From contig OZ023265.1 in assembly GCA_964006375.1 (NCBI GenBank), positions 11,131,795-11,195,794 on the forward strand: a DNA stretch of 64,000 nt, written 5' to 3'. The notes under the pieces were generated by a model, which made no database searches, was not told where the DNA came from, and saw only the letters and a program-made list of their open reading frames with translations. A program made the translations under genes and the position numbers. This DNA comes from Tillus elongatus (taxonomy: Eukaryota > Arthropoda > Insecta > Coleoptera > Cleridae). How positions within the stretch are numbered: the first letter of the stretch is position 1; the number at the start of each line of letters is the position of its first letter. Shown in pieces: positions 37,510 to 48,529 of the stretch.

Positions 37510-38616
37510 TGTGTAAAAGCCAAATGGAATAAATTCATTATTTCGATTACTGTACATCCTTATAAAAAAACCCGGAACACATTTTTGTGAGCGAATGATG
37601 GACATGTTGGATAACAATATTATCCAATTAGAAGACGTTATGTTTTCTGATTAGTGCACTTTTTCACTTAACGGTCGTGCTAATCGGCAAAATTGTCCCT
37701 ACTGGGCAACGACAAATCCTCACTGGATGAGAGAAGAACACACGCAATACCCTCAGAAGATTAATGTTTGGGCAGGCATTGTTGGAAACCATATCATTGG
37801 TCCCTTTTTCATTGAGGGTAATTTGAATGGCGATAATTATTTGGCACTACTTCAAAATGATGTCATTCCAACTTTGGCAAATTTAGATCCTGATCCAGGA
37901 AACCCTCAAGTTCCAGTGAATACGATATCGTTTCAGCAGGATCGAGCACCACTACATTACCAACTAAATGTTCGGCAGTACCTCTATGCAATATTTCCCA
38001 ATCGGTGGATAGGGAGGCGAGGATCGATAGAATGACCAGCGCGATCACCTGATCTTACCTTATTAGATTTTTTTATGGGAGTATGTGAAGAGAATTGTGT
38101 ACAAAACTAAACATTTTGATTTAAATGACTTAAAAGAACGAATAACGCTTGCGATTAGGTCGATCGCGCCTGATATGTAGAATAATGTTAGAAGACAGTT
38201 TTATTTAAGATTAGGGTGTTGCCAACATTTTGAACATCTACTTCATTGACATTCATAGTTCTTTTTAGTGTTTTACATTTTATTACATTTTGCATTACAT
38301 TTTAGTTTTTTATTGTATTGTAGCGAATTTCGGTAACCGCATGATTTTATTTTATTCTATCTTAATTGTTGCAATAAACTTGAAAACGATAACATTTTTG
38401 AATAGAGAATGAACAGACCGTTCAAGCCACATATCACAAGCCTATACTTCCCCTTAAAAAATTGGGGGTTGTACCTGTCATCCGAAGGGGGATGAAGGTA
38501 GGTATCGCATTTTCACGTTGCAAAATGTCAATTTATAATTTAAATTTGACGTGTTTCGGGATTTTTCATAAGAATGTACAGTAACCGAAATAATGAATTT
38601 ATTCCATTATATATAT
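37507..38616 (+). mobile_element. Mariner-like element inserted in a (TA)n tract
   Basis: The left end CAGTGTGTAAAAGCC is followed by about 60 bp matched in inverted form at 38545-38614 (GGAATAAATTCATTATTTCG on one side, its complement on the other). Both outer edges abut TATATA. At 1.1 kb it is an internal-deletion copy retaining only the catalytic half of the transposase. Confidence 0.8.
37640..38250 (+). pseudogene. Mariner-like transposase, catalytic half only
   Basis: The frame opens near MFSD, where the next codon, normally Glu in relatives, is TAG, followed by CTFSLNGRANRQNCPYW. The longest open part (37727-38035) reads through NVWAGIVG and the second aspartate in FQQDRAP to RWIGRRGSIE. 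After a stop the family motif RSPDLT-LDFF follows at about 38045. A C-terminal HFEHLLH ends near 38250. The N-terminal DUF4817-like and helix-turn-helix regions (about 140 residues) are missing. The stop after the first aspartate and later frameshifts make it inactive. Confidence 0.8.
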
Positions 38617-38735
38617 AAATCGAAACTGACCCCGGATATGTGTTCTAGGGGGTCTAGGCGCTCATTTGAAGAATTTTTTCCTAAATTCAAAAGTCGCCAT
38701 CTTCTCATTAATGAATTTTTAAGAAAATTCACTAA

Positions 38736-39779
38736 AAATGCAAGAAACACAAAAAAGTACCTGTATAGTTTTCGTAATTCTTATGTTTAGCTGCCAAGAT
38801 GATGCCAGTCGGGTAAATAAAGTGGTCGAACTTGATTGTTTATATTGCTATTTTTCTTGCATTTTTATCTATTCAAACTATTATATGACATACCTGCTTA
38901 GGTTATTTTGTTGACCAAAACCAATAACATAATGTTTCATTAATTTCTAAACTCATCTTGTTACTGTTTACATAGAACATAGAACCACTTACTTCCTTGG
39001 CATTGATTCGCTAATACAGAAAACCGTTTGCATGGCGTTGTGGCTAGACAGGATCGATATTGTTCCTATTTCTATCTCTTGAAAAGTGGAGCGAGACTTA
39101 ATCAATACTTTGCCAAAGCCTGTCGTGTCTGATAAAAACAGAAACCTTTATAAGTACAGGTAACAATTGGAACGAAGTCTTACAGTATTTATCAGTTCAT
39201 TAAGAAGGAAATAAGGAAAACGTCCAGCTTTTCCTAGTCAAATGTCTTCCGTCTTTTTCTACTATATTACTATATGTATTTCACGTTATAGAATGCCTTA
39301 TGTAAGCTACTTATTTAATTATAATATATTGACTACGACTGTCCAAGAAACACTCTGTCTTCTCCAACGAATACACTGAATCGACAAGCTTATATAAGAA
39401 GAAACGTCGACTAGGGAAGTACCTTATTATTTGCAGTACTAATCATGAGCTTGATGAAAATTTTTATAGGGTGGATTATTAAAAACATTTTTTTATCGTA
39501 AATATTTTTTCGAAGGAAGAAAATAGATATAATTCTAGTCGAAAAATTTATATTTATTTATTTGTAATTAAAATTATAGATTCTATCTCACAAATAAGCT
39601 ATGCTGTGGATGTATTGATACAATTTTGTTTAACGTCCTCCTAAACTGCTTCTATCAAAACTAATATACTGAATGTCATTTTTATTGTGTTTCTAATTTT
39701 AGCAAATTAAGAAAAATTCCCTAAAAGAGAGGTCACGATGCAAAGCTTTTGAAAAAATGTATTCAGGTGAGCGCAAATT

Positions 39780-39782
<3 letters not shown>
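38736..39782. other. No recognisable feature
   Basis: AT-rich; no window repeat matched. Confidence 0.5.

Positions 39783-39847
<65 letters not shown>
39783..39847. repeat. (TA)n microsatellite
   Basis: About 32 units, in the divergent TA-core relative. Confidence 0.95.
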
Positions 39848-39851
<4 letters not shown>

Positions 39852-40567
39852 GTGTCTGTGTCCGAGTGATAACTCAAAAAATACTAAACTGATTTCAATC
39901 AAACTTGACAAGAATCTTGTTTCGGCGAAAACCGAGGTTGAGTTCATTAACCAGCCTTTATGCTCGAGTTTTTTCGATGGAAAATCAGGAAAAACTTTTT
40001 GGAAACGGTATATTTTCAGAGTAACTGGAATGAGACTTTACATGTGGCTAGAAATAGTGCAAATAAACGTATGTTGTGAATTTTAAGTAGTTTGGTACAC
40101 AATATTTAGAGTTTTTCCAAATTAAAAATAAAATTTTCCAAATTGAAAATAAAATCCCAAAGACATGCGTTGAGACGACTTAGTGGTTAAAGTCCAATGC
40201 CTGACAGACAGAGTAGTTAACTGCCACGCGTAGATTGATTCATGCAATAGGTATAAACCAAACATCAACGGTAACCAAACTAAATATATACCAGGGATAA
40301 AACATACTACCCGAACCAACAATCGTGAAATCTCGGCCGCAGAATTGTAAACAAAATGAAGCCAAGTGTATAAAAATGATGCTAAAATAGTTTCTTTTAT
40401 CTTTAAACTTAAACATAGGACGTCATATAAGACCGAAACATTGATGGGATGTGTTTCAATGGTAATTCTACTAATTATGTAATTAATTGTTGCGTATACT
40501 TTGAATATAATATCCCGGGCATCAAGCCGATATAAAGTATCACGCAAATAAAACGTTAGTTGACGTG

Positions 40568-40637
40568 ACCCTGGATGGAGCAAGGGGCATCGCGCTTGCC
40601 TCCTAAGCAGAAGGTTACGCGATCGAATCCAGCTCGA
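40568..40637 (+). pseudogene. tRNA-Arg-like segment (anticodon loop CCT)
   Basis: An anticodon arm TTGCCTCCTAAGCAG with loop CTCCTAA and a B-box-like GATCGAATCC are recognisable; A-box GGCATCGCGC is weaker. It is homologous in position to the tRNA-like segment at 35.1 kb. Confidence 0.5.
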
Positions 40638-41207
40638 TGAATGTATGTTTTTTATGTTTTATTTTGACATTTGAAGAAACAATAGTGCACAGATTTCATA
40701 CGTTTGGACAAGATCTCCTTTTTTGTTTAAAACGCCTGAATAAGTTGGTCACCTTTGAGTCTGAAATTCTAATTTTGTTATTGTTGTTATTGAAAAGTCC
40801 GGTTTGATTAAGTTGACTAAAACGAGATCATACTGGCAATTAATAAGGAAAAATAACTGCTACGTTTATAATTTGGCAGATACTTTATTCTAAATATAAA
40901 TTAAGTTTCCTTCTAGAAAGCTTTTGTATAACTTTAATGAAATTTGTAGTACAAGTTTATTTTAAAGAGTCTTACACTATCTACATATAAGGTAAAATTA
41001 AATTCTTTAGCTTTATAGTAAATTGGGTTTTGGTCATTTTTCTCAAAAGGGGTTAGAACACAAGATTTTTTTGATAATAGATAGATATGGCTGGTAACAC
41101 TTTCGAAAGAATTCTTCAAATGTGCGCGTACTAGGACCTCTAAAATCGATCTTCAAGGTCTGTGCAAGTTTAACGTATTAACTTTACTAATATGCCGTAT
41201 CAATCAT

Positions 41208-41660
41208 CTGGTATTCTGTGCTGAAATTAAATTAGGGGTAGAATGTGAGGGGTGCAATATGGGTGACAGAAGTTACGAAAAAAAATTAATTAAAACGACG
41301 TAAGAAGTCTCAAAACATATAGAAAGCATTATTTTGGAACGAATTTTTTGTCTCTCTGTCTGTACGTCTGTCTGATAGTAGGCAATAACTTTGTAACGAA
41401 TTGAGGTATCGACTTCAAATTTAGCACACAGTGAGCACCGGACCAACGAACTGTTCGGGTTGTTTTTGGGTAAAACTGTTCCAGGCGTAAGCGATAAATG
41501 AGCAGTGATTTGGTGAATATTGATATTTTTTCGTTAAAACTCGAGTAATGTAACGTTTCAGGGTTTGTGTGAAACGTTCAATTTCATCACTCATCTAATA
41601 TTCTGTGATGAAATTGAAGTAGCGGTTGAATGTGTGAGGGGGTGAATATGAATTTAGTTT
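41208..41660 (+). repeat. Diverged direct repeats with CTGT-rich stretch
   Basis: 'attctgtgctgaaattaaat' at about 41213 and 'attctgtgatgaaattgaag' at about 41599 start similar 55-bp segments. Between them is 'ctctctgtctgtacgtctgt' and text of the kind common in insect interspersed repeats. No coding frame is seen. Confidence 0.45.
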
Positions 41661-42097
41661 TGAAAGAATGTTACAATACATTATTGAGTGCACGCAGGGC
41701 TGCAGTGTTTCCGGGGCGTTAATCGGGGAAAAAACATGCAAACTTCATGTTGATTTGTAATTTTTTGAAAATTACCTTGTTATGTTGGCAATCAGTGAAC
41801 AGAGCGAAAATTATTTAATGATTTTATCTTCCTGTTTGCACATTTCAGAAAATAAAATTGTTTCGCATATAATACACATTTAGAACTGTATGATACGTTT
41901 GAATTGGGGGATTAACCTACCACTATACTTTACCAATGTTAGGGTACAATGTACAATGCAAATGAAACTTAAACAAATTGAAATGGTAACATCTAGCAAA
42001 AAAACTATATTTTTGGCCTGCATTCCTGTATATTATTATTAATTGAATACTCAATGAATGGCTTCTGATCCAGACAGTAAATTTTATTAAAACCCCT
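41661..42097. other. No clear feature
   Basis: 'gggctgcagtgtttccgggg' near 41697 vaguely recalls the R1-like LINE tail, too degraded to call. Confidence 0.4.
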
Positions 42098-42129
42098 ACG
42101 CGTTTCGGCTAACTAGTAGCCATCTTCAG
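42098..42129 (-). other. Hammerhead-like motif with one extra nucleotide
   Basis: On the minus strand: CTGAAGA, one extra T, GGCTA-loop-TAGCC, GAAAC, GCGTA. The core order is right, but the nucleotide between CTGAAGA and stem II and a weak stem I make self-cleavage doubtful. It lies 350 bp from the complete motif, in opposite orientation. Confidence 0.45.
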
Positions 42130-42481
42130 GAGCAAATTTTTCAATTCGTGAAAATTTAAGTCAAAACTATGCGAAAGGTTGACTAAGTTAGAATTTTCAT
42201 CTATTGTACCGGAGGTCCAACAACATCGCACCCGAATGTGCCAGAAAATGGATTCACAATGTAACCCAATCAATATAAAACTGCGATTTAATCAAAAGAC
42301 AAGAGCAAATGTCTTGTGACACTATCATTTAGTCATGTTTAACGTCAGTAGCTAAAGAATTTAAGCAAATTATTATCTGTCAAATTGAACCTTTTTGTTA
42401 ATTCTCATTGAACTTTGTATTTTGATAAGTCACTAAGTGAGTGGTGAACGTGTCGCCACCTAGTTTGCTACAATTACTATG

Positions 42482-42522
42482 CCGTACTGAAGAGCTCTAA
42501 TGAGAGCGAAACCGGTCTGCGG
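42482..42522 (+). ncRNA. Hammerhead ribozyme (type I layout), complete core
   Basis: All core parts are present in order. Stem I is CCGTA (42482-42486) pairing with TGCGG (42518-42522), followed by CTGAAGA (42487-42493). Stem II is GCTCT (42494-42498) with AGAGC (42503-42507) around the loop AATG, then GAAA (42508-42511). A minimal stem III, A42511-C42512 with G42515-T42516, precedes C42517, after which cleavage is predicted. In animals, type I hammerheads with very short stem III are known from Penelope-like retroelements and retrozyme-like repeats. No reverse transcriptase of that type is visible nearby, so the host repeat is unidentified. Confidence 0.75.
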
Positions 42523-43143
42523 TTCTAATTGTTGCGAGAATGCATCTAGTCTTACATTTTGATGTGTTGAAATTAGCGACAAAGTTTTTTTTTTTAGACA
42601 AACATTTCTACTATGCGTTGTCCTATATTCCAATATATTTTTTGAAAAAACACACTTTAATCTTAATGAAATGCACATTTTATAACAGCAGACCACCTCC
42701 ATAATACATAACAGCTCACTCTCTTGTGTCCAATCGAAACCTTTTGAGCATAAAACGACAAGAGCCAGCGTTAGCTTTCTCGCTTTTACGTTGCACTTTT
42801 TGTGTTCAATTTTCTCAGCTCGGAGTGTGATGTACGTTCATTTATTCCGGAATTTTCCACAGACATCTATAAAATGCCGACGTTCAGAAAAACAATCGTA
42901 TATTCAGCGGGAAACCGACTGAATGCAGTTCTTCTCTTCTTTACTGACTAGACTAAAACACTAGAACGTATCTGGTATCTCAAATACTCCTGGGTCTGCT
43001 GTTTGTTTTTAGACCTTCACTATTGTTTGTTTTTTTTCTTCTGATTTTCGCATTAAATAATGTGAGAACTATTTGCTTTTCAATCGATCAAGTTACCAAG
43101 TCGATATAAATATTGTCCGAATATTGTATGTGTCAGCGATATC
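42523..43143. other. No recognisable feature
   Basis: Follows the hammerhead motif. No Penelope-type or other reverse transcriptase is seen. Confidence 0.5.
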
Positions 43144-43193
43144 CAGTAGCGGCTCGTGCCTTAATGTATTGGGGGTGCGCAAGAAAACAAAGT

Positions 43194-43624
43194 TCGCGAC
43201 GCAGCAATTGCGTTATAGTAGTGAATTTTTATTAAATGCTTCAAATTTGAATAACTCAAGTTTCTACGAACTTAGAAAGTTGAATTTTGGTGTATAGTAG
43301 GGTCTTACCCAGGGCAACACATCAAAATAACTTTGTAATTTTCGGAGAAAAAATTTTTTTCAAAAGAAAACTCAAAATTTGAATAACTCAAGTTTCTAAA
43401 AATGTAGAAAGTAGAATTTTAGTGTGTAGTAAGGTCTTTTTACCAGGCAACATATCCACCAAATTTCATTAAAATACCTTTGTAATTTTCGGAGAAAACT
43501 AAAAAATTTCCCGGAAAACGTTATCCGATTTTCCTGACTAACGAACTCATCCAAGCCATTAATAAAAGAAAGGCACTTGCCGAGTTTCATCGAAGTCAGT
43601 TGCTTATTTTTTGAGTTATCGGTT

Positions 43625-43702
<78 letters not shown>

Positions 43703-43827
43703 ATTGAAACTGACCTCGGATATGGGTTCTAGGGGTCCTAGTTCGCGCTCATTTGAAAAAAAAATTTGCAAAGTCTCTCCATCGATACCTCTTGATTTGT
43801 GATTTTAAAAAAATAAAAATTCACTAA
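43194..43827 (+). mobile_element. Short TA-core variant without inner inverted end
   Basis: It starts TCGCGACGCAGCAATTGCG and runs through 'cttcaaatttgaataactca', two diverged copies of an approximately 150-bp segment, the 'gagttatcggttgga' phrase, (TA)n at 43627-43699, 'ggatatgggttctaggggtc', and a degenerate hairpin ending TTCACTAA. At 634 bp it is much shorter than the full copies. Confidence 0.65.
43627..43699. repeat. (TA)n microsatellite
   Basis: About 36 units, in the short TA-core variant. Confidence 0.95.
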
Positions 43828-44194
43828 AAATGAAGGGCTCGCCTATTTTTTCCCGAAAATGTATTATAAAAAAAACCTACTTACTAAACTTAATAATTAT
43901 TAACTACTTGCCGAGTTTTCCTCTAGTTAGTTATACGTTATGGTAGTTAAAAAGTTAACCTTTAAAATTAAAATATTATCCACTTAAGTAATCACAGTAT
44001 CACAATTACTTTGTCCACTTATTAAGCAACCCGAAGTAGTGGCCATCATAATAATAATAATTGTCTTGTTAGAACATGTAAATAACAACAAAATGATCTA
44101 ATTAAAAATCAATCCGACGCGAAGACGAAAATTACTAGGTAGTAGGTACACACGCTCTGCCAAAAGTCCACTACAAACTGGAAGTGTGTTATTT

Positions 44195-45320
44195 TGTAGC
44201 GCACAACAGATTGCTTATTCGGTCGTTTTCGACGATGATAGGCGATCATTTCGCACTGAAGTATCGCATTTTCTGAGAGCGCCGAAAATACACACCGCCG
44301 CCTGGCTGCTTTATATGGAAATGGATGTATATAACGTCTGCAGCGATGAACACCATACTTATTCTGTTTCTGTATTAATGGCTGCCGACTCTCTGCGATC
44401 CTCGATATACTAATTTTCTTTGTTGAATGCAGGAGGTAAAAAAAATAAACAAAAATGTATTAAAATATAGCATAGCAACAATATTATTTTTTCCACGGCA
44501 GGCGGCAGTGCTTTTTTTTTCACAAAATGCAGTTATATTTATACATATCAAATGGTCGCGTTTAAACTAAAATATAAATATTATTTTATGGGAATATTTT
44601 ATTATTGAAACAATACAAAACATTTTGAGACGCAGCAAGTTCATTATCGTAGTAAATTTTCATAAGAATTGTACACTATTATTATACGGCATATTATTAA
44701 AATTAATACTTTAAATTTAAACGGACCTTGAAGATTGGATTAAAAGCCCTAATACAAGCTTCTTTGAAGAATTTCCGAAAGTGTTACAATCGATGTATCT
44801 CTATTATAAAAAAAACATTTTAATCTTGTGATGTAGCTCCTTTTGAGACAAATGCCCAAAATGTTCTATAAAGATAGAATATTAAATTTTGATATACCTA
44901 CCTATCTAGGTACAATAATATTATCTTTATCTTCTTGTCTTACAAGTTTCGTTAAAGCTACAAAAGCTTTCTAAAGAAAAACTTAATCCATATTTAGAAA
45001 AAAAAGTGGAATTTTAAATGGCACAACGGGATTGCTTATTCGGTCGTTTTTGACGAAGATAGTCGATCATTTCACATTGAAGTTTCACACTTAGTTAGAG
45101 CGCCGAAGAATACACACCGACGCAGGATGTATATAACGTCGGCAACCATTAGCACACTATACTTCTTCTGATTCTGTATTAATGGCTGCCGACTCTGGGA
45201 TCCTCGATATACTAATTTTGTTTGTATTTGTGAAATGCAGGGGGTAAAAAAATTAAAGTTTATTAAAACATAGTATAGCAAAAATATTATTTTTTCGCCG
45301 GCAGCCGCCAGTGCGCGCTC
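44195..45320 (+). repeat. Pair of 300-bp direct repeats
   Basis: 44195-44520 and 45022-45310 share 'attgcttattcggtcgtttt', 'tgtatataacgtc', 'gtattaatggctgccgactc' and 'cctcgatatactaattttct/g'. The TA-core relative at 44626 lies between them. I recognise no coding frame. Confidence 0.65.
44626..45005 (+). mobile_element. Fragment of the divergent TA-core relative
   Basis: It begins TGAGACGCAGCAAGTTC and follows the outer 370 bp of the element at 34348-35763 ('aagaattgtacactattatt', 'ctccttttgaga'). Confidence 0.6.
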
Positions 45321-45357
45321 ACGGCGCACTTATTGAGGAGCCGCCCCTGGCACAAGT

Positions 45358-46072
45358 AATCCACTTCTTTGAATTGACACAATGTATAATTACTTTGATA
45401 CATGTGGGCGTTGTGTATATGAGTTTATATTAACTGTATCTAAATGACAAAAGCACTCACACTTAGGAAAACAGGAAGGCCCATAAATATTAATACAAAG
45501 TTGTTGCTTTATTTAATGTTAGTCCGGACCTGTACTCCATGTTCGTCATAATGTTTCTGATCGATTGATTTGATTTACATCGATAATTAATCAGATGAAT
45601 ATTGGCAGACATGGCCGATGACAGTGAAAAATGTATTGAGATCGTGGGAGGCAAAGAAAAAACACACGCCAAGCCACCTGCCGATCAATTTTTGTGACTA
45701 CATTAATGAGAATGAAAGAAGAAGGGCCCAAACATAAACGACAAGTAAGTACGTGTGGGCAGCATATTAAAATTGTATTGGAAGTTGTTACTTCCAGAAG
45801 GTTGAAGGAGTCGAAATAATAACGTCGTCGAATTTGTTGCGTTATTTTTCACGGATCGCTTGTTTTATGTAGTAGGCGTTGTTGATGCGATAAATGTATT
45901 ATAATGAAAGTTGTTGACGGTTACTGGAGAAAATACTCGAGAACTATTGCTTTTTTTTGTAATTCATTCCAGAAATCTATCAGCTTTAATTATTGTATAT
46001 TTGTGACCCCTGCGCTGCGTAAAATCTACTAACTGTTCGCTACTTCTGTACTAAAGAATAACAAATTCCCTT
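45358..46072. other. No recognisable feature
   Basis: Short frames only. Confidence 0.5.
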
Positions 46073-46208
46073 TTAGTGAATTTTCTTAAAAAAAAATTCA
46101 CTAATGAGGAGATCCCGACTTTTGAATTTTTAAAAAATTTCTTCAAATGAGCGCTAATTTGGCCACACAGAAAACATATCCGGGGTCAGTTTCAATTTAT
46201 ATATGTTT

Positions 46209-46211
<3 letters not shown>

Positions 46212-46294
<83 letters not shown>
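46212..46294. repeat. (TA)n microsatellite
   Basis: About 41 units, TA-core copy. Confidence 0.95.
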
Positions 46295-46302
<8 letters not shown>

Positions 46303-47086
46303 CACACCGATAACTCAAAAAATAATGGGCCGATTTTGATCAAATTTGGTGAAAAAAATCCTTTTGCAAATGGCTTGGATGAGTTCGTTAGTGAGGAAAA
46401 TCTGCCCAGGTTTCCCCGGAAAATTGTGTATTTTCTTTCGAAAAAAATTTATATCTCCGGAATTAACAAAGTAAGGGTAAATTTGGTACGCAGGTTTACA
46501 TCCTTATAGGTAAGTTACCTACCAAAATTTAGCTAGGTAGGTCAAAAGACAAAAAAGTTATAGGCCTTTTAAAAAAAATTGGGGTTTTCCTCAAAACGTC
46601 AAAGTGGCGATTTAAAATGTCAAAATTGGCAACATTTAGGCAAATAACTTAAATCTAATACGGGCTATAGAAATAAAATGTCTCAAGAAGGATGTTTTAC
46701 AAACCCTAAAGTCTTAGTTTCAATCGTCATTGTCCCTCATTTTACTAAAATATTTGCAGAAAATTCATTTCAAATAGACCCTTTCTCTGATGCTTGGCGG
46801 TAGCCTTATCTATAGAGTTTATCATTTAATGGTATATAATTTTTGTCGAATTTTCGTAAAAAATTAATAAAGCTCAATATATCCGTTATTTTATAAGATA
46901 TGAAGAAAATTTGTATATATTAATTATAGGGTGTCTTGAGCTACATTTTAAAATAATATTTCTGCAATTACAGGGTGGCCCATAAGTCGTGGGTGATACA
47001 AATTTCCTTTTTTTAATTAAACACGCCTTATGTTATTGCATTTTTGCATTTTCCATCAAAATATGCATGTTTGTAAGAAAATAAAT

Positions 47087-47400
47087 TCTGGACGCAGCAA
47101 GTGCGTTATGGTAGCGAATTTTGATCAAATGTTTCATATTTGAACAGCTCAATTTGCTATTAACCTATAAGGTTGACCAAGAAACGTGTTTTTTCGGGAA
47201 CATTTTAAGTTTACTTTTGGAAATTTTTGTACATCTTCACACAATAAAGTTATTTTAATGGAACATGGCACATTGTTTTTACTGTATAGGTTATACTGGT
47301 AACCAAATTTGATGCCTGCTTTCTTAAAAAAACACACATATTTGTTATTAAAAAGATTATTATGAAAAATCACTACCATAACGCACTTGCTGCGTCCAGA
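47087..47400 (-). mobile_element. 310-bp MITE-like derivative of the recombinase transposon
   Basis: Bounded by TCTGGACGCAGCAAGTGCG at 47087 and CGCACTTGCTGCGTCCAGA at 47400. The internal 'ggttatactggtaaccaaat' is shared with the recombinase element near 16290. Confidence 0.8.
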
Positions 47401-47949
47401 ATTTTTTTAATTACTATGCAATTCAAAATTTATTTGATGTACATTACCAGAAATTGGAGAAGCAGTGTTAAGTGAGTAACATTTTGGATTAACATGTGTA
47501 CGGTTCAGAAAAGGTTAGCATACTGTAATTGTTCTAATTACCCGTTTATCTACGCCCGAAGGACCAGAGGAACTGTTCTTTGTAGGTACAGATTTATAAA
47601 TAAATACACCAAGTAACAATAACAATTTAATTCTACAAAATTACCAATTTAAATACACAGTGAATGCGGGTGTTGTGACCCAATAACAATACAACAAAAG
47701 GTGACTTACAATGGGAGACTGAGGCGGATAGGCTGATAGCTGGGGGCGTCGTCCTCGGGGTGGCCACGGTGATGCACTTGTCTAGTTAACAATGCGGACT
47801 CACAAGCACGTGGTGCTCTTCCGGCCACAGGTCCGTCGCTCGCTGCAAGAGAGGTTCCTGCACGCGAGGCGCACGTACCGACTTCGGGCCACGGGCCCGT
47901 CGCTCATCGGGAGATGGGTTCTCCCGATGGTCACCTTAAAAAAATACTG
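47401..47949. other. AT-rich, then GC-rich unassigned stretch
   Basis: From about 47700 the sequence is GC-rich ('gtccgtcgctcgctgcaaga') and may be an unrecognised 5' portion of the R1-like LINE or another repeat. Confidence 0.4.
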
Positions 47950-48529
47950 CGTAAGGCAGTTACGACCCTAGCCGTCACTAGGCGGCATATGGAAAAACGT
48001 GAGGACTAAGACCTAGTATGGCCCAGTGGCTGTACACAAGGGTGGTCAGACCAGGCAAGATCCAAAGGATGGCTTGCTTAGGCATCACAGGGGTCATGAC
48101 TTCTACCCCAATAGCCGCCATGGAGATATTGCTGGATCTGCCCCCCACCCACACTTAGTTATCATGGGGGAGGCCAGGCTAGGACTATACAGACTAGCCT
48201 GCAATGATAGACTGAAGATCAACCCAAGCTGCAGGGGTCACTGCAAGATTCGGGAGATCGTGAAGGAGCCCATGCTTGAAATGAGGTCAGGTACAGTTGA
48301 AATCCCCGACCGCGAGACATGGCCGGGGAGACGCCGGGCATACCACAGGACGCGTTTGTCTGGTTCACGGACTGATACGGCGGGGAGCGCGGGACATGGG
48401 CAGGCGTTTATTCGGAAGGACCGAGGGTAAGACACAGTATTTCCCTCGGTTCGGCGGTTCGAGGGGACCTCGCATGCAGACTCTGCGGTGAGGGAGAGGA
48501 ACCAGCCCAGTACATCTTGTGTAACTGAA
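47950..48529 (+). mobile_element. R1-like LINE, left part of a split copy
   Basis: Encodes the post-RT region (MAQWLYTRVVRPGKIQRM, then ACLGITGVMTSTPIAAMEIL), then jumps over most of RNase H from SEGPRV-type sequence to RFEG and the terminal zinc region, so it has its own internal deletion. It is cut at 48529 by the jockey/CR1-like LINE and resumes at 50909. The left boundary in the GC-rich stretch 47700-47950 is uncertain. Confidence 0.75.

Larger units (their letters stand above)
37348..38735 (+). mobile_element. 5'-truncated TA-core element split by a mariner-like element
   Basis: The left part (37348-37506) holds 'gagttatcggtgtgatac' and the (TA)n tract. The right part (38617-38735) resumes with 'gaaactgaccccggatatgt' and ends at the hairpin 38708-38735. 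Between them sits a mariner-like element starting and ending within the (TA)n tract. Confidence 0.75.
39783..41207 (-). mobile_element. Divergent TA-core relative with tRNA-like module
   Basis: Colinear with 34348-35763: (TA)n, 'gagactttacatgtggctag', 'acatgcgttgagacgactta', a tRNA-like segment, then 'gtgcgcgtactaggacctct'. The outer TIR is lost at about 41207. Confidence 0.6.
43144..45357. mobile_element. Possible hAT-type element by its ends
   Basis: The left CCAGTAGCGGCTCGTGCC and right GAGGAGCCGCCCCTGG edges are inverted and resemble CAGNGGCGGCTC-type hAT termini. The flanking 8 bp do not match. The interior contains TA-core copies and a diverged 300-bp direct repeat, but no transposase. 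Confidence 0.35.
46073..47400 (-). mobile_element. Full-length TA-core element, gene-less
   Basis: Read on the minus strand: outer TIR at 47400, 310-bp module to 47087, conserved tail, (TA)n at 46212-46294, then the 3' segment and hairpin at 46073-46104. Its order is the same as the copy at 18615-19892. No coding frame of interest is present. Confidence 0.8.

Noticed and set aside
41690..41740. Another R1-like LINE tail
   Set aside because: Only about 20 degraded bases resemble the tail and the diagnostic CGGCAAAGCCGCGG block is missing.
42098..42129. Second hammerhead ribozyme called with confidence
   Set aside because: An extra nucleotide between CTGAAGA and stem II and a poor stem I; kept only as a related motif.
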